Source: Polydactylus sextarius
Lineage: Eukaryota > Chordata > Actinopteri > Polynemidae
DNA: 64,000 bases
Assembly (NCBI GenBank): GCA_016801845.1
Contig: CM028906.1
Coordinates: 18,935,001-18,999,000 of the forward strand
Direction: 5' to 3'
Shown here: piece by piece, positions 12,101 to 24,100 of the stretch
Numbering within the stretch: the first letter of the stretch is position 1
Layout of the letters: every line of letters begins with the position of its first letter
The notes under the pieces: model-generated
What the model was told of the DNA's origin: nothing
The model's input: the letters and a program-made list of their open reading frames with translations, nothing else
The model's database searches: none
Translations under genes and position numbers: made by a program

Positions 12101-15100
12101 AGTATGTGGCCATAAAGACGAAGAAGCGAATCCTGCTTTATACAATGAATCCTAATAAGTTTCGTGCCTGCCAGTTTCTCATCCGCTTCCATGAGCGACG
12201 CAACGACAAAATCATTGTGTTTGCCGACAACGTGTTTGCCTTGAAGGAATACGCCATTCGCCTCAACAAGTAAGTTATTTATACCAAGAACAACTTATTT
12301 GTCCCTTAAGTTTTCTTCTTGTTTTTAATTATTTCTGTGTCGTCTTCAGGCCATACATCTATGGTCCAACGTCTCAGGGCGAACGGATGCAGATTTTACA
12401 GAACTTTAAACACAACCCCAAGATCAACACTATTTTCATCTCTAAGGTAATCTATTACTGATTTCTGCATGTAATTTATACTCCTTCAGCCAAAGTGTGA
12501 CCCCTAGTGGCTAAAAGGAGAAACACCAGTATTTGCAGATATCGGAAAAATCCAATACCTGCTGTGGAGTCAGACAAGGACACAATCAAGAGGAGGCAGT
12601 TGATCTAAGGTTAACAAATGAGGCCGTGGAGTGGATGAGGAGTCAGGAGTGGGGACTTATTTTTAATGAGATTTATTTGCAGCAACTCAGACACAGACGC
12701 AATCAAGAGGAGGCAGTTGTTCTGAGGCAAACAAATGAGGTCATGGAGTGGATGGGGAGTCAGGAGTGGGGACTTATCCTTAATGAGATTTACTTGCAGC
12801 AAGGGGATTCAGTTACAAAGTACAGAGTTATCTGATACAGAGTAAGTGAAAACCAAAAAACATGAGCTTCTAACACAATCTTATATGCCTAAAAAGATGT
12901 CTCAAAGTAGGAGAAACAAGTTGACCTTTTCCAAGGACAGTCACTGGTTGGTTGTTTTGTTGCGTGATCTCTTCGTGCTCACAGCTTGTCTTACTTAGCA
13001 CAACTTTCTCTTATCAAACCACCCATTTCTGGTATCACGCCTTGCTGACTTATCTCAGTAGTACAACATTTTTTTCCTTTTATGATCAAGCAATGCATAG
13101 TAGCAAAATACATGCTTACAGTTTCTTTTAAATGATTAAACCATGCATAATAAAATAAAATAGTTAGATTTTTTTTTACACATTTCGTCCCTGTTTATGA
13201 TTGGTTAATCATATAGAATATGGTAACAAAACATCAGAATTACATTACTTCTTTAGATTTTCGATGTGTTCATCACAAATGACTATATCTGCAAATACAC
13301 ATAGCTTCTGAGGTTTTATGCTGTATCTTCAACAGTATCACAATCACCTTGCTTAGCAGGTTGTGTTCATCTTCAGTGTACATGACTTTATTAACAGATG
13401 TGTCTATTAGTTTTTGCAGAAGGCCTCTTATGCAGGATATACAGCAACATCCACACGTGACAAGAATGGCAAGTAGTGCAGCGAGAAAAGTCAGAAGAGA
13501 CATTAAACGATTCCATTTTCCAAAAGTTTTATCAAACCAGGCTGACACGCAGCCATAAACTCCGCTGTTCTCTGCCAACTCTTCAGCAAGAGTTCAAAGT
13601 CCCTCCAAGACTCTTGTCACACTGCCATTGGGTGCAATGTTATTGGCAATAAAAGTAATCTCCAAATCCAAATCTCCTTTTCTGGTTACCAGTATCTACC
13701 CCCGTGCTCCCCCGTGCTATTACAGCTAAACTAACCACATCGATGAAGACATGATATAAGGTGAACCAAAACAAAAACAGACACAGAAAATGATTTGAGG
13801 GAAAGTCAATACAAGAAATAAATAAAATAAGCACTGCTTTAAAAAGATATTCTGTTAACAAATCTCTAATTAGATTAAAGTAACAATAACAAAAAAAAAT
13901 ATATACAAAAATAAGAAGAAGCACAGTTATATATTTATACACAATTAACTGAAAACTTGCATCTCTCCACTATATACCCGCTTTCATGGGTCTCTTAAGT
14001 TAAGTATTTGCCCCAGTCTACCCAGTTGTTTATATGACATTTTTTCGAACACTGCAACTCGTGCCATCTCCACAGTCCACTCTTGCAGTGTATTTGTCCA
14101 ATCATAATACTGGTTTGGACAAAGCTTTGTTTATCCCGTCGTGTCAGAACTGAATGATCACTTAAAAGTTCAGGTCTGTTTCCCACGTCTCCTGCAGAGC
14201 TGCAGTGGGTTGCATTACCAAGAGTCTGAATCAGCATCCAATAATAGACAGCTGCCTCGTTTCTTTTTCCATAACTCTTTAAAATTTTATCTAGGAACGC
14301 TGCATTGTGGGGAACCGGTGCAGCGGACCCATACTTGAAGAGACATTTGAAAGGAATCAAATTTAAATATTTAAGCAACCCTAGCCCAAATTAATTTAAG
14401 ATAAATGATTATTGGATGTCTTTTTGCTTTTTTACTTAATTTAGTATACAAGACTGGCATGGGTGACAGAGGGGCCACTACAGCTTGTTCCAAACAGTAC
14501 CACAGTAGACAGTTCATTTTCAAAACATTAAGTTTACCTGCAATGGACAGATTAAGAGTTGCCCATCTTTCAACATCACAAGATTTTTTTTTTGTAGTAA
14601 TGGGTCCAAATTGACTTTGACCAAATCTTTTAGCTGTCTAGAAAAACTAATACCCAAATACATGATACCTTGCTGAGGCCACTGAAATGCACCTGAATGG
14701 TGGTGGAGGGGAGGGGAAATAAGCTGTTAAAGGGAGTGCCTCGGACTTGGACCAGTTCAGCCTGTATCCAGAGAATTTTTAAGATAAGTCTATAATTCCA
14801 AGAAGACATGATACAGATCTGATAGGGCCGGAGACCAGTAATACGATGTCATCAGCATAAAGCATTGGTTTATGTACCATCTCACCCACAGTGACCCCCA
14901 GAAAATCAGTCGTCCCACATATGGCTGCTGCAAGAGGCTCAATGGCTAAGCAGAAGAGCCAAGGGGATAATGGTGATGCCTATCTGGTTCCTCCCCCCAA
15001 CATCAAATAATCTGAAACAAGCCCATTCTGCAATGCTGCTTCTGGGTACTTATATAATACATGAATCCATTTTATAAAGGTATTACCAAATCCAAACTCT

Positions 15101-18100
15101 TGTAAAAAGTACCTCTACTCGACCATATCAAACGCCTTTTCGGTGTCTAGAGAGATTGCAGCAACAGGGAACATCAATAAGGCGTCTAATGTTATCTGAG
15201 AAGCTACGACCGCGAATGAATCTCACTTGGTCAGTATGAATCAACGATGTAATTATACTGCCTAATCGGTTTGCTAAAATTTTCGAAATGATCTTAACAT
15301 CTATTTGCATTAATGAAATAGGACGATATTTCTTGCATTCATCAAAATCCCCCCCCCCCCCAGTGCCTCCTTATACACCTTTAGTAAAGGTGAAGCTCAC
15401 ACTGTCTCTGTAAAGCACTATGAATTGCCTTGTGTATGAATTGTGCTATACAGATAAACTTGCCTTACCTTAGCTTGCCTTGCAAACCTCTTAAGAATTC
15501 CCGGTAAAGCCGTCGGGCACAGCTGCTTTACTTGACGGTAAGGCCTTAATTACCCCTTTAATCTCCTCAATAGTAATATAAAGGTCTAAAAAATCCCTCT
15601 GTTCGTCTGTCAATTTTGGTAGTCCTATTGGTTTTATAAGCTTATGAATTTTTTCTTCAGTCGAGGTAGATGTTGAACATACAGAGATTTCTATAAAATT
15701 CTTTAAAGGCACTCGCAGTAAGCAGGTCTCCAGTCGGCGACCCAACAGCAGGAATAGTGGAGGCCAAGCAACTTTCCTGCTTTGTCTTCTGACTCAAAAT
15801 GTTTGTCTAGCCCTAAATTCAACCTTCTGGGATAGTATGTTTGTGTCCGATTGCCAATTAAGCTCTGAATAATTCTTTAGTTCTGTCCTTAGCCACCCAA
15901 CATTTACTGGGTCCTACAGAAGGGACATGTTTAAACGCCATCTGTAAGACTTTCTTCTCTTGCTCTTGGGTAGTAGGTCCAAGCCGACCCAAGAATGGTC
16001 CGAAATAAGAATATTCTCTATTTCACAACCCATAGCAGAAGAGGTGAGTGCTTTAGATGTTAGGAAAAAAATCTATGTGGTTATAGGTCTTGCGTACTGG
16101 TGAAAGAAAAGTGTTATGCCTACCAGAGGTGTTCAGGATCCTCAAATATCTATTAATCCTAAAGATTTGCAAATTGTCTGTAATGTTATAGGAGCCCTTG
16201 GCACTTTATGCAACACTGCCCCATTGTGGTCGAGGGCTGGATCAATTAAAAGATTAAAATCTCCCAAAACAACAGCATGATTCCCAGCGGTTTGTAATTT
16301 CCTTTCAAGATCAGTGGGGGAAAATTGGATCATCCCGGTTAGGTGCATATATGTTAGCCAGCTTCTGAGGCTGTATTTCATCCAGTACAGTAATCATCTT
16401 TCCTGAATTGTCCTTAACTTGTAAATGTATGTTTCTTGAAGAAACACCACGTCATAGTTTTTGTTCTTATGCCTCGTCATGACCTTTTTTCTCTTAACAG
16501 GGTTCCCCAGGCCATTTACATTCCAAGTGGTGAGACGCATTAAACCTATTTGTGAGGACATACCTGCCCACGCATTAATAACATACAACCATTTATCAAA
16601 AGCAATACCATTACACAGTGGTGGTAACAAAACACAATCCCAATAAAACTAACAAAATAAAGAATGTGCAACTGAACCTAAACTTTGCACATTTCAACCC
16701 CCGCTGAATTCCCTCCAACGAAGGTCTGGTGGTCCGTGCCTGGTCTGCGTGACTCCAATCATCATGACTCCTCATGTGTTGCTGCCGTGACAATGAATCT
16801 ACACTAGTGTCTTTAATTGAACATTTGGCTACATGGGATAAGAATGGAAACAAATCTGTCATTCAGCACTTACTGCATAGAGTCTATCAAAGCCATGGTT
16901 TTCTGGGCACAATCAAATGCCCTCTCACCCTCACAGGTTTTGATTCTCAGCTTAGCCAGGAACAGCATCTTAAAGCGCACTTCACATTCATGCAGATTAT
17001 TCTGGCATTTCTTTAACTTGTCGCGCTTCATCTTGGTTGCTCTGGAATAGTCGGGGAAAAGCATAAAAGTGGTGGTTTCCCAGCTCAGCTCGCCTTTGTT
17101 CCTCGCTGCCCGCAACACTGCATCCTGGTCCAACGATTTCAAAAACTTGGCCATTATTGGTCTGGATCTGTCGCCTGGTGTGGATTGCTGGCTAGCAATC
17201 CGATGTGCCCTTTCAGTCTCTAGTCTCCCTTCTATTGCTGCGTTCCAGTTGTACTCAGAAGTCGGAATTTCCAACCGTTCCCAGTCTGAAATTTCAACTG
17301 ATACCCACCCAAAGTCGGATGTCCGACTCGGAAAGTTGGAAAATCCTCAGCACCCCCGAGTTGACTCCGAGTTGAATCAAAGATGGCTGCCCCGAGTGTA
17401 AACAGTAGTAGAAAGCCCTGTAATATTCTGTTTATTAGCACTTCTGACTAGTTTTTGTTGATCTAAATCACTCGTACACATAGTATTGTATGTTGTGTAT
17501 ATATATATGGAAATGCTGCGGTAGTGTAATGTACATTTTTCATATTGAACTACAACGCAGGCTGTGCTAACAATAGCTAACAATAGCCTGGTAGATCAGT
17601 GCCCGTTAAGATAAGATTAAAAAGCTTTGAGTGTCGGTGACTAGAGGCTTCTGCCGATCAGCAACCTGATTGAGAGGATGATCGACGATGTTGGTGTTTG
17701 TTTAGCCATTATAAAAGACACACACACACACTGCTACAGCTGTGCAGCCACATCCACTATGCTCTGGATCAGCAGATTGGCAACTTTTCCGACTTTGTAG
17801 CTATAATGCTGATAACTCAGCTGTGACCTTGGCTTCCGAGGTAAATGGAATGCAGCTTATGTTCAACAAATTTTGGCAACAGCTCTTCCAAAAATTTGGC
17901 CACATCTCCTCCCTCTTTGCCCTCAGGAAAGCCAACAAAGCAAACGTTATTGCATCGCGAGCAGTTCTCCATGTCCTCTAATTTATCCCATACCTGTCCG
18001 ACATCTGTCTTGCTAGCTGGCGGGTTAGCTTGCCATTCCTGCTTGGTCATCTCCAAGGTTCCACCCACTTCTCCATGTCGTCCATTCTTGTAAGTAGAGA

Positions 18101-21100
18101 TGAGAGTTTAGTCTCTACCGATGCGGTGGTGCAGTGTATTTCTGCCAGCCCGTCCAGACCTTCAGATACTTTTGTTAGTGCTGAGTAAATGTTACTGATA
18201 TCCTGAGCTATATCGTACACGCCCCTTCTCTGCCAATAACATGTCAAGTGCCATTCTATTTTGCCAAGACATTAAAGAAGTTGCAGCCAGCTGTTCAGCC
18301 AGACCCACTATTACATCTTATGTGTAATTTACAAATCTCTGCTGGTCGTAGTAAATATAGTTTATCCAATCAACATTTTTGTTTATCGTTAGTCACGCAA
18401 ACAATGACTCAAAACCTGCTGACACTTGGTTGTGTGCTTTGAACCCATCGGGGACCCCTCTTGGCACCCTATTGCATCAATGTTGTAGTCGAGTCTACTG
18501 GAAAAATCCTACAGGTTGGATGAGTTGCACCAGAGTGCAACTACCTTGCCAATCGCTCAGGAGTTTCTGTCCCATTTTCTTATCCCCACACATCCACCTT
18601 AGGTCTGTGTGACCTGTGGACTGGTTTGTGAACCAATTGGCCAAATGACCATCCATGGTATCAGCAGTAATGTTAAATATCTTTGTGCACCATGAAGAGT
18701 CCAAAAGTCCTCTTTTCCCACTAATAGCATGTTCAAAACACATATAGTTTCCATCATAAGTGACTGCAAACAGTGGTATGCTAGGTTTAACTGGTGGATA
18801 CAATAAAGAGATGGCGTGACCTTAATGACCTTTTTGTTCTAGTGTTCATTCCATTTGGGTGATGGGTCTGCTTATAAGATTTGAGTTCATACCACAGGAT
18901 TGGGAACACTGTTACTACTAAAATAGTCAAAAAAAAAAAAAAAAACAAAGTGAGCCTCGCATATCACAGAGTCCAACTCGTCTAAATGGATGCCCTGGTC
19001 TATGACTTTACCTTCCTCCTAATCTCATCTTTACATCGACCCTGGGTGTGGACATCTTCACTGGTTTTGAGACGAATGTTTCCACCCCCCTTTTTAGCCA
19101 GTCTTTACCTGGGTCGATGCAGATGAGTAACTATTCTTTCCCTGCTTCGACAGCTCTTTTACATTGACTCAGATGAATCCAGGATGTACTCTCAGCTATT
19201 TTCACTGCTGTAGGGGTGGACAACAATACCTGGTAGGGTCCTTACCACCTAGGTCAGCTCCAGTTTTTCCTTTTGATGATTTTGACAAATACTCAGTCTC
19301 CTGGTTTAAGGGTCGACTCCTGTTCTAGAACAGAATTAGAAGACATCACTTCCTTTTTGTTTAACATTTTTAGCATGTAATCTGCTATTGTTTCTTCCCT
19401 TTGTTCTTCTACTCTAGAAAACGGTTGTAGCTGTGGGAGAATAAACCTTCTACCATACATTATCTCAAATGGTGTTAAGCCTTTGGTGTTTGGTGTAATG
19501 TGCATATACAGTTGGACTAGTGGCAGACAGAAAAGCCCATTTTTCCTGTTTCCTACCATAATTTTAGGGCCCGGTGTGCAAGGACCCTATTGCTTTTGAA
19601 AGGATTCTTATTATTAGGGCCCGAGCACAGTGCGAGGAAATTTTGAAAGGATTCTTATTGTTATTGTTAGAGCCAATTTTTGGTTTATGTGTAAATTTCT
19701 GTTTATTTTGGTGTAATGCCTGTGAGCCACAGTAGGTGGCACTCTGTACTGGGGGATGCAGGAAATTGTTAAAAGAGATAACATGTGTGTTGCTGACAGT
19801 GGAAGCACACAGATTTTTGACCGTCGTCGTTGTCTTTTTTTTTGGTTATTGTGTTGTGCAAAACATGTGAGCCTTTGTTTAATTTTGCATTCAAGTTACG
19901 AAGTATTGTAAGTGTTTGCACAGTTCGGCAACTGTTTTTTGATACAAGTGCAAAACTATGGATTAACATTTGGTGACTGCATATGATGTTTCATTCACTT
20001 ATTGGACCAGAAGACGACACGTCAACTGCTTTAAGTACCTGTACAGCAGCCCCTCAGTGGCTTAGGTTCGTTATTGTTTATTTAATTTGTTTTTGATAAG
20101 AACAAGTCACTACAATTATTATTATTTTTATCCTTTTCCTTCTTGCAGAATGCAGCCCGTTTAAGGTGGTTCCCACTGATGAAAATATATATATATATAT
20201 ATTTCTTGATTATTCCATTATGTCTTTCCACTAATCCTGTGGACTGTGGATGATAGGCACATTGTTTTTTCAGGTCAATGCTTAAAGTTAGTCCTAATGT
20301 TTTTATTACATCATTTACAAAATGTGTTCCATTGTCACTGTATATTTTTTCTGGAATTCCAAATCTGGGTATTATCTCTCTGACTATTACTTTAGATACT
20401 GTAATAGCATCAGGATGACTACAGGGGAAAAACTTCTGTCCATTTTGAAAAAGTGTCCATTTTACAAGGGAATATTTCTTTCCTTCCTCATCATTTAGTT
20501 CTTTGCATAGATCTGCATAGATTTAATAGATTTCAGAGATGATTTCATAGCTGAAATCTATGCAGATGTGTTGAAAAGGAAATTCTGGTTTGGGGAACTT
20601 CCCCCTCTTTGGTCTCATGTTTCCTTGTGCATTGTGTTTACTACAAATAGTACGAGTTGTTTGATAATCCGTATGTGGTAAATATTTGATCTATTATCTC
20701 TACCATCCTCCCTGTTGGGACATGGCTAGGCCCATGGCTCACCATCGCTGCCCATCTGTATAGGCTATAGGAACGATGGGTTTATTATTTTGTCACTTAA
20801 ATAAACCTTCACTATTTTGAGTTGCACCATGTTTTGTCCATACTGCTTTTTGTCTTACTGCTTTCATACCGTTTGAACATGGTATGACTCCTATGTCTAG
20901 GGCTGTTAGTCCGTCTCTGCCCAACAAGTTAACAGGACAAATATCCGAAATGCAAACCATTAACCTAGTGCTTTTTCCTGTTACTGGGTCTGTAAGAAAT
21001 GTGGGAGTGGACAGCTCCTCAGTATGCACTTTCACATTTGCTGATCTTATGAGAACTCTATATTTCGATTGTTTTAAATGTCTTGCATCACCTCTCAACA

Positions 21101-24100
21101 TGATAGTTCTAGTGGCTCCTGTATCACACAAAAACTTGTCCCTTTTTCTTTTCCTGTTTTTTGTGCTTGAAATGGTTCTCTGCATGTCTTGCATGGTCAA
21201 CATAGTCATAGTCATAGTCTGGATGAATCGTAATTCATTATGTGTTTTTCTACAAGAGAGTGGATTGGTGGTAATGTACCTCTATGTATAGCATTCTTTA
21301 ACTGTTGCTCATAGGGAGAGTCGTTGATCATGTCATCAGGTTCGGTCATTCCACTGTTGTTATTAAACACTATGGTCATGCGTGCTACATAATGGTCAAA
21401 GTCCTTGTCATCTTTTTGTTTAGTATCGTTAATTTGAGTCTATCTTTCTGTATTTTTTTCTCTATTCTCTCCAGAAGTCCTCTAAATCTGTGCTGCTCAT
21501 CAGGAATATCATGGCCTAAGGCCCGATTTTGTTCATCAAGCGGATTCCAATCACCTTTCACGAAACACCAATCTGGCCCTAATGTCTGTCTCACTGCATG
21601 CTTTACTTCAAAGGTGTTAAGTTTGTAACTACTACAGAGTCTATTTATCTGCTGGAGGAACTCTAGGATTTGGCAGTCTTTTACAGTTAGTTTTCCTGTA
21701 AAGTTAAATTTTTTCTCCCATACTTTAATTTTCTTTGCTGATTTGGGGTATCTCTGATGCATAAATTTTACATTGCCTTGTAATTCTTTTGTGCTCCAGC
21801 AATTCCCCCATTTTCCCATAAGAGGCAGCCAACCTGTTTGCATGCAAAAAGCTGATCAGCCGTTCCTTAAGAATGACTATCTGTCACTCTTAACACTACC
21901 TCATCAGAGATCATGGTGAGATCACTGTTCTAGTGGCCACTCAGTTTGTATGGACTTCACCCAAGCAACTGAGCCTTTTAGGCTTTACTTCAACTGATCA
22001 GGGTGTTTATGTTAGCACCATTTGCTTTCCACACCCCTGCTGCTTCAAGCACACGGCTAGTATCTAAAACTGTCTTTTCAGACACACTCACACTCTCATT
22101 CACACTCTTTAGTTTAAGCGCTTTTTTAGGGCCCGAGCATGGTGTGCGAGGACCCTATTACTTTTGGAAAGATTCTTATTTTTCTAGAGGCTTACCAAAT
22201 ATGACATAAGGTCAAAGTGCTATGAATGAGGTGTCGTTTAAAATAGACACAAAAAACTTTGTGTGTAGAGCTGATGAACACGAACAGCTTTCGTGCTGCA
22301 TGACCCCAGCCACGCACAACAGGAAGTGAGATATTAGCGTTTGTTTGCATTTGATCACATGATCAGTTTCTCCAAAAGGAATATCACATTTGTGTGAAAT
22401 TTGGCATACATGGTGGCAAGATGGTGCCATCAATTTTGGCTATCTTGTATGATGGCGAAATAGCGCTGTGATGACTTTTTCTCACCAGATAGCAGGAAAT
22501 GTCTCAAAACGTCACAATACAATGAATGACGTGTCCAAAACTTCACAGGATATTGGATACTATGATTACCATGACAACCACACTCCCAATATGAATAGAT
22601 TAGAGAATAGATTAATAAATTGCTATAAATGGTTTAAGCGGGTTGATCTGAAATGCTAAGAGCATTTGTTATATTTAGTAATGTGGTGCATAAGACCACG
22701 TCCTTTGCATGTGACAAACTGGAGACAAATGACTTGTGTCCTAGGTAAAGCATAAGACTCAGAGTGTGTGTGTGTGCGTGCATGCATGCATGCGTTTTCT
22801 ATCTAGATATCTTCTCTTGTAGCCTTCTCACTCTGCCTATGGTCCCTTAAGTAAACCAAGTTTACTTCAGCAAACCCAGTTTGCTATATGAGTGTCCCAG
22901 ACACTCTTATATTCACCCCCTCCAGTTGTGTCTGTCTTCTCCTCAAATCCCATCACTCCACTGGTCCCCACCAGCACAGGAGGCGTCCTGGCCTCTTTTT
23001 CTCACCAATAACAGGCGGAGGTCTGTCTGGCAGTCCCGGACCGACTGTGCACAGTTTTCAGGAGGAGATTCCTAGATGTTTTGATGCTGCTCAAAAGACC
23101 AAGTATGTCAGGAAAATTCAATACCTGTTGTGGAGTCAGACACAATAAAGAGGAGGCAGTTGTTCTAAGTTTAACAAATGAGATTCAGTTACCAAGTACA
23201 GAGTTATCTGACACAGAGTAAGTGAAAACCAAAAAACTTGAGCTTCTAACATAATCTTATATGCCTGACATGATGTATATGTATGTAGGAGGAACATGTT
23301 GACCTTTTCCAAGTACAGTTGCTGGTTGTTGTGTCAGTACGTGATCTCTTCATGCTCACAGCTTGTCTTACTTGTATATTACTTAGTACAGCTTTCTCTT
23401 ATCAAACCATATCATACTTTAGTATCACGCCTTGCTGACTTATCTCACTAGTGCAACAAGTTCTTCCTTTTATGATCAAGCAATTCATAGTAGCAAAAGA
23501 CATGGTTACTATTTGACTATAACTGAAACTATATTAATTTTATTTTACTCTTTTTATGGCACCTTATCTCTGATGTGTGTCGTGTGAGTTTGTATTTTAA
23601 TTTCTGCTTCCAACAGGTCGGTGACACCTCATTTGATCTGCCAGAGGCCAACGTTTTGATCCAGATCTCTTCCCATGGCGGATCACGTAGACAGGAGGCC
23701 CAGAGGCTTGGGCGAGTCTTACGAGCCAAGAAAGGTCCGTCTGCAGATGTTGGATAATATCAAAACTTTTTTTTTTTTTTTTTTTATTTTCCTCCATCCA
23801 TGAACATAACCAGCTCGTCTCACTCCACTTGTCTGTGTGTTCAGGGATGGTAGCAGAGGAGTACAACGCATACTTCTACTCGCTGGTGTCCCAGGACACT
23901 CAAGAGATGGCTTATTCCACAAAGAGGCAGAGGTTCCTGGTGGATCAGGGATACAGCTTTAAGGTGGTTTCATAATATTTGTGTCTCATCATCAACCTGC
24001 AACAATAATTTATCAGACTGTATATTTCTGTCATTTATCTCATGGCCCATATAAGTTTGCTTTTAATTTTGGAAAAAGCTTCTTAACTTAGCAAACAGGA

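Larger units (their letters stand above)
13685..18215 (-). mobile_element. 5'-truncated L1/Tx1-like LINE inserted in the retroviral env
   Basis: On the minus strand an ORF1-like part (coiled coil and RRM-like segment) is followed by an ORF2-like endonuclease and reverse transcriptase, all decayed. The outer boundaries are inferred from env sequence resuming on both sides. Env-like AEKG coding sequence near 18215-18230 is approximately repeated near 13660-13685, consistent with a short target duplication. Without its own inserts it is about 3.8 kb, so the 5' end is missing. The C-terminal ORF2 and 3' UTR assignment for 13685-14400 is tentative. Confidence 0.72.
12536..23509 (-). mobile_element. 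Degenerate endogenous retrovirus in ercc3 intron 11, antisense to the gene
   Basis: Two direct long repeats (12536-13120 and 23100-23509) flank retroviral remnants that all read on the minus strand in proviral order: gag-like, protease, integrase, env. Both outer flanks carry TATTTG (12530-12535 and 23510-23515), a likely 6-bp target-site duplication. Reverse transcriptase and RNase H appear deleted, since the protease fragment runs almost directly into integrase-like sequence. The env gene is split by an L1 insertion, and two other repeats interrupt the interior. All reading frames are broken by stops or insertions. Env style (CWLQNRM-like heptad region, cysteine cluster near the membrane anchor) suggests a gamma/epsilon-like class, but this is inference. 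It is old and non-functional. Confidence 0.82.

Noticed and set aside
12533..12835. Plus-strand ORF with two EWMRSQEWGLI-like repeats as a real extra exon of ercc3
   Set aside because: It lies in the LTR, lacks consensus flanking splice sites and would duplicate residues already encoded by exon 8; the XPB frame joins exon 11 to exon 12 exactly without it.
20884..21291. Plus-strand 135-codon hydrophobic ORF
   Set aside because: Mirror of the retroviral protease remnant on the minus strand, which carries the recognisable DTGA and LLGRD motifs.
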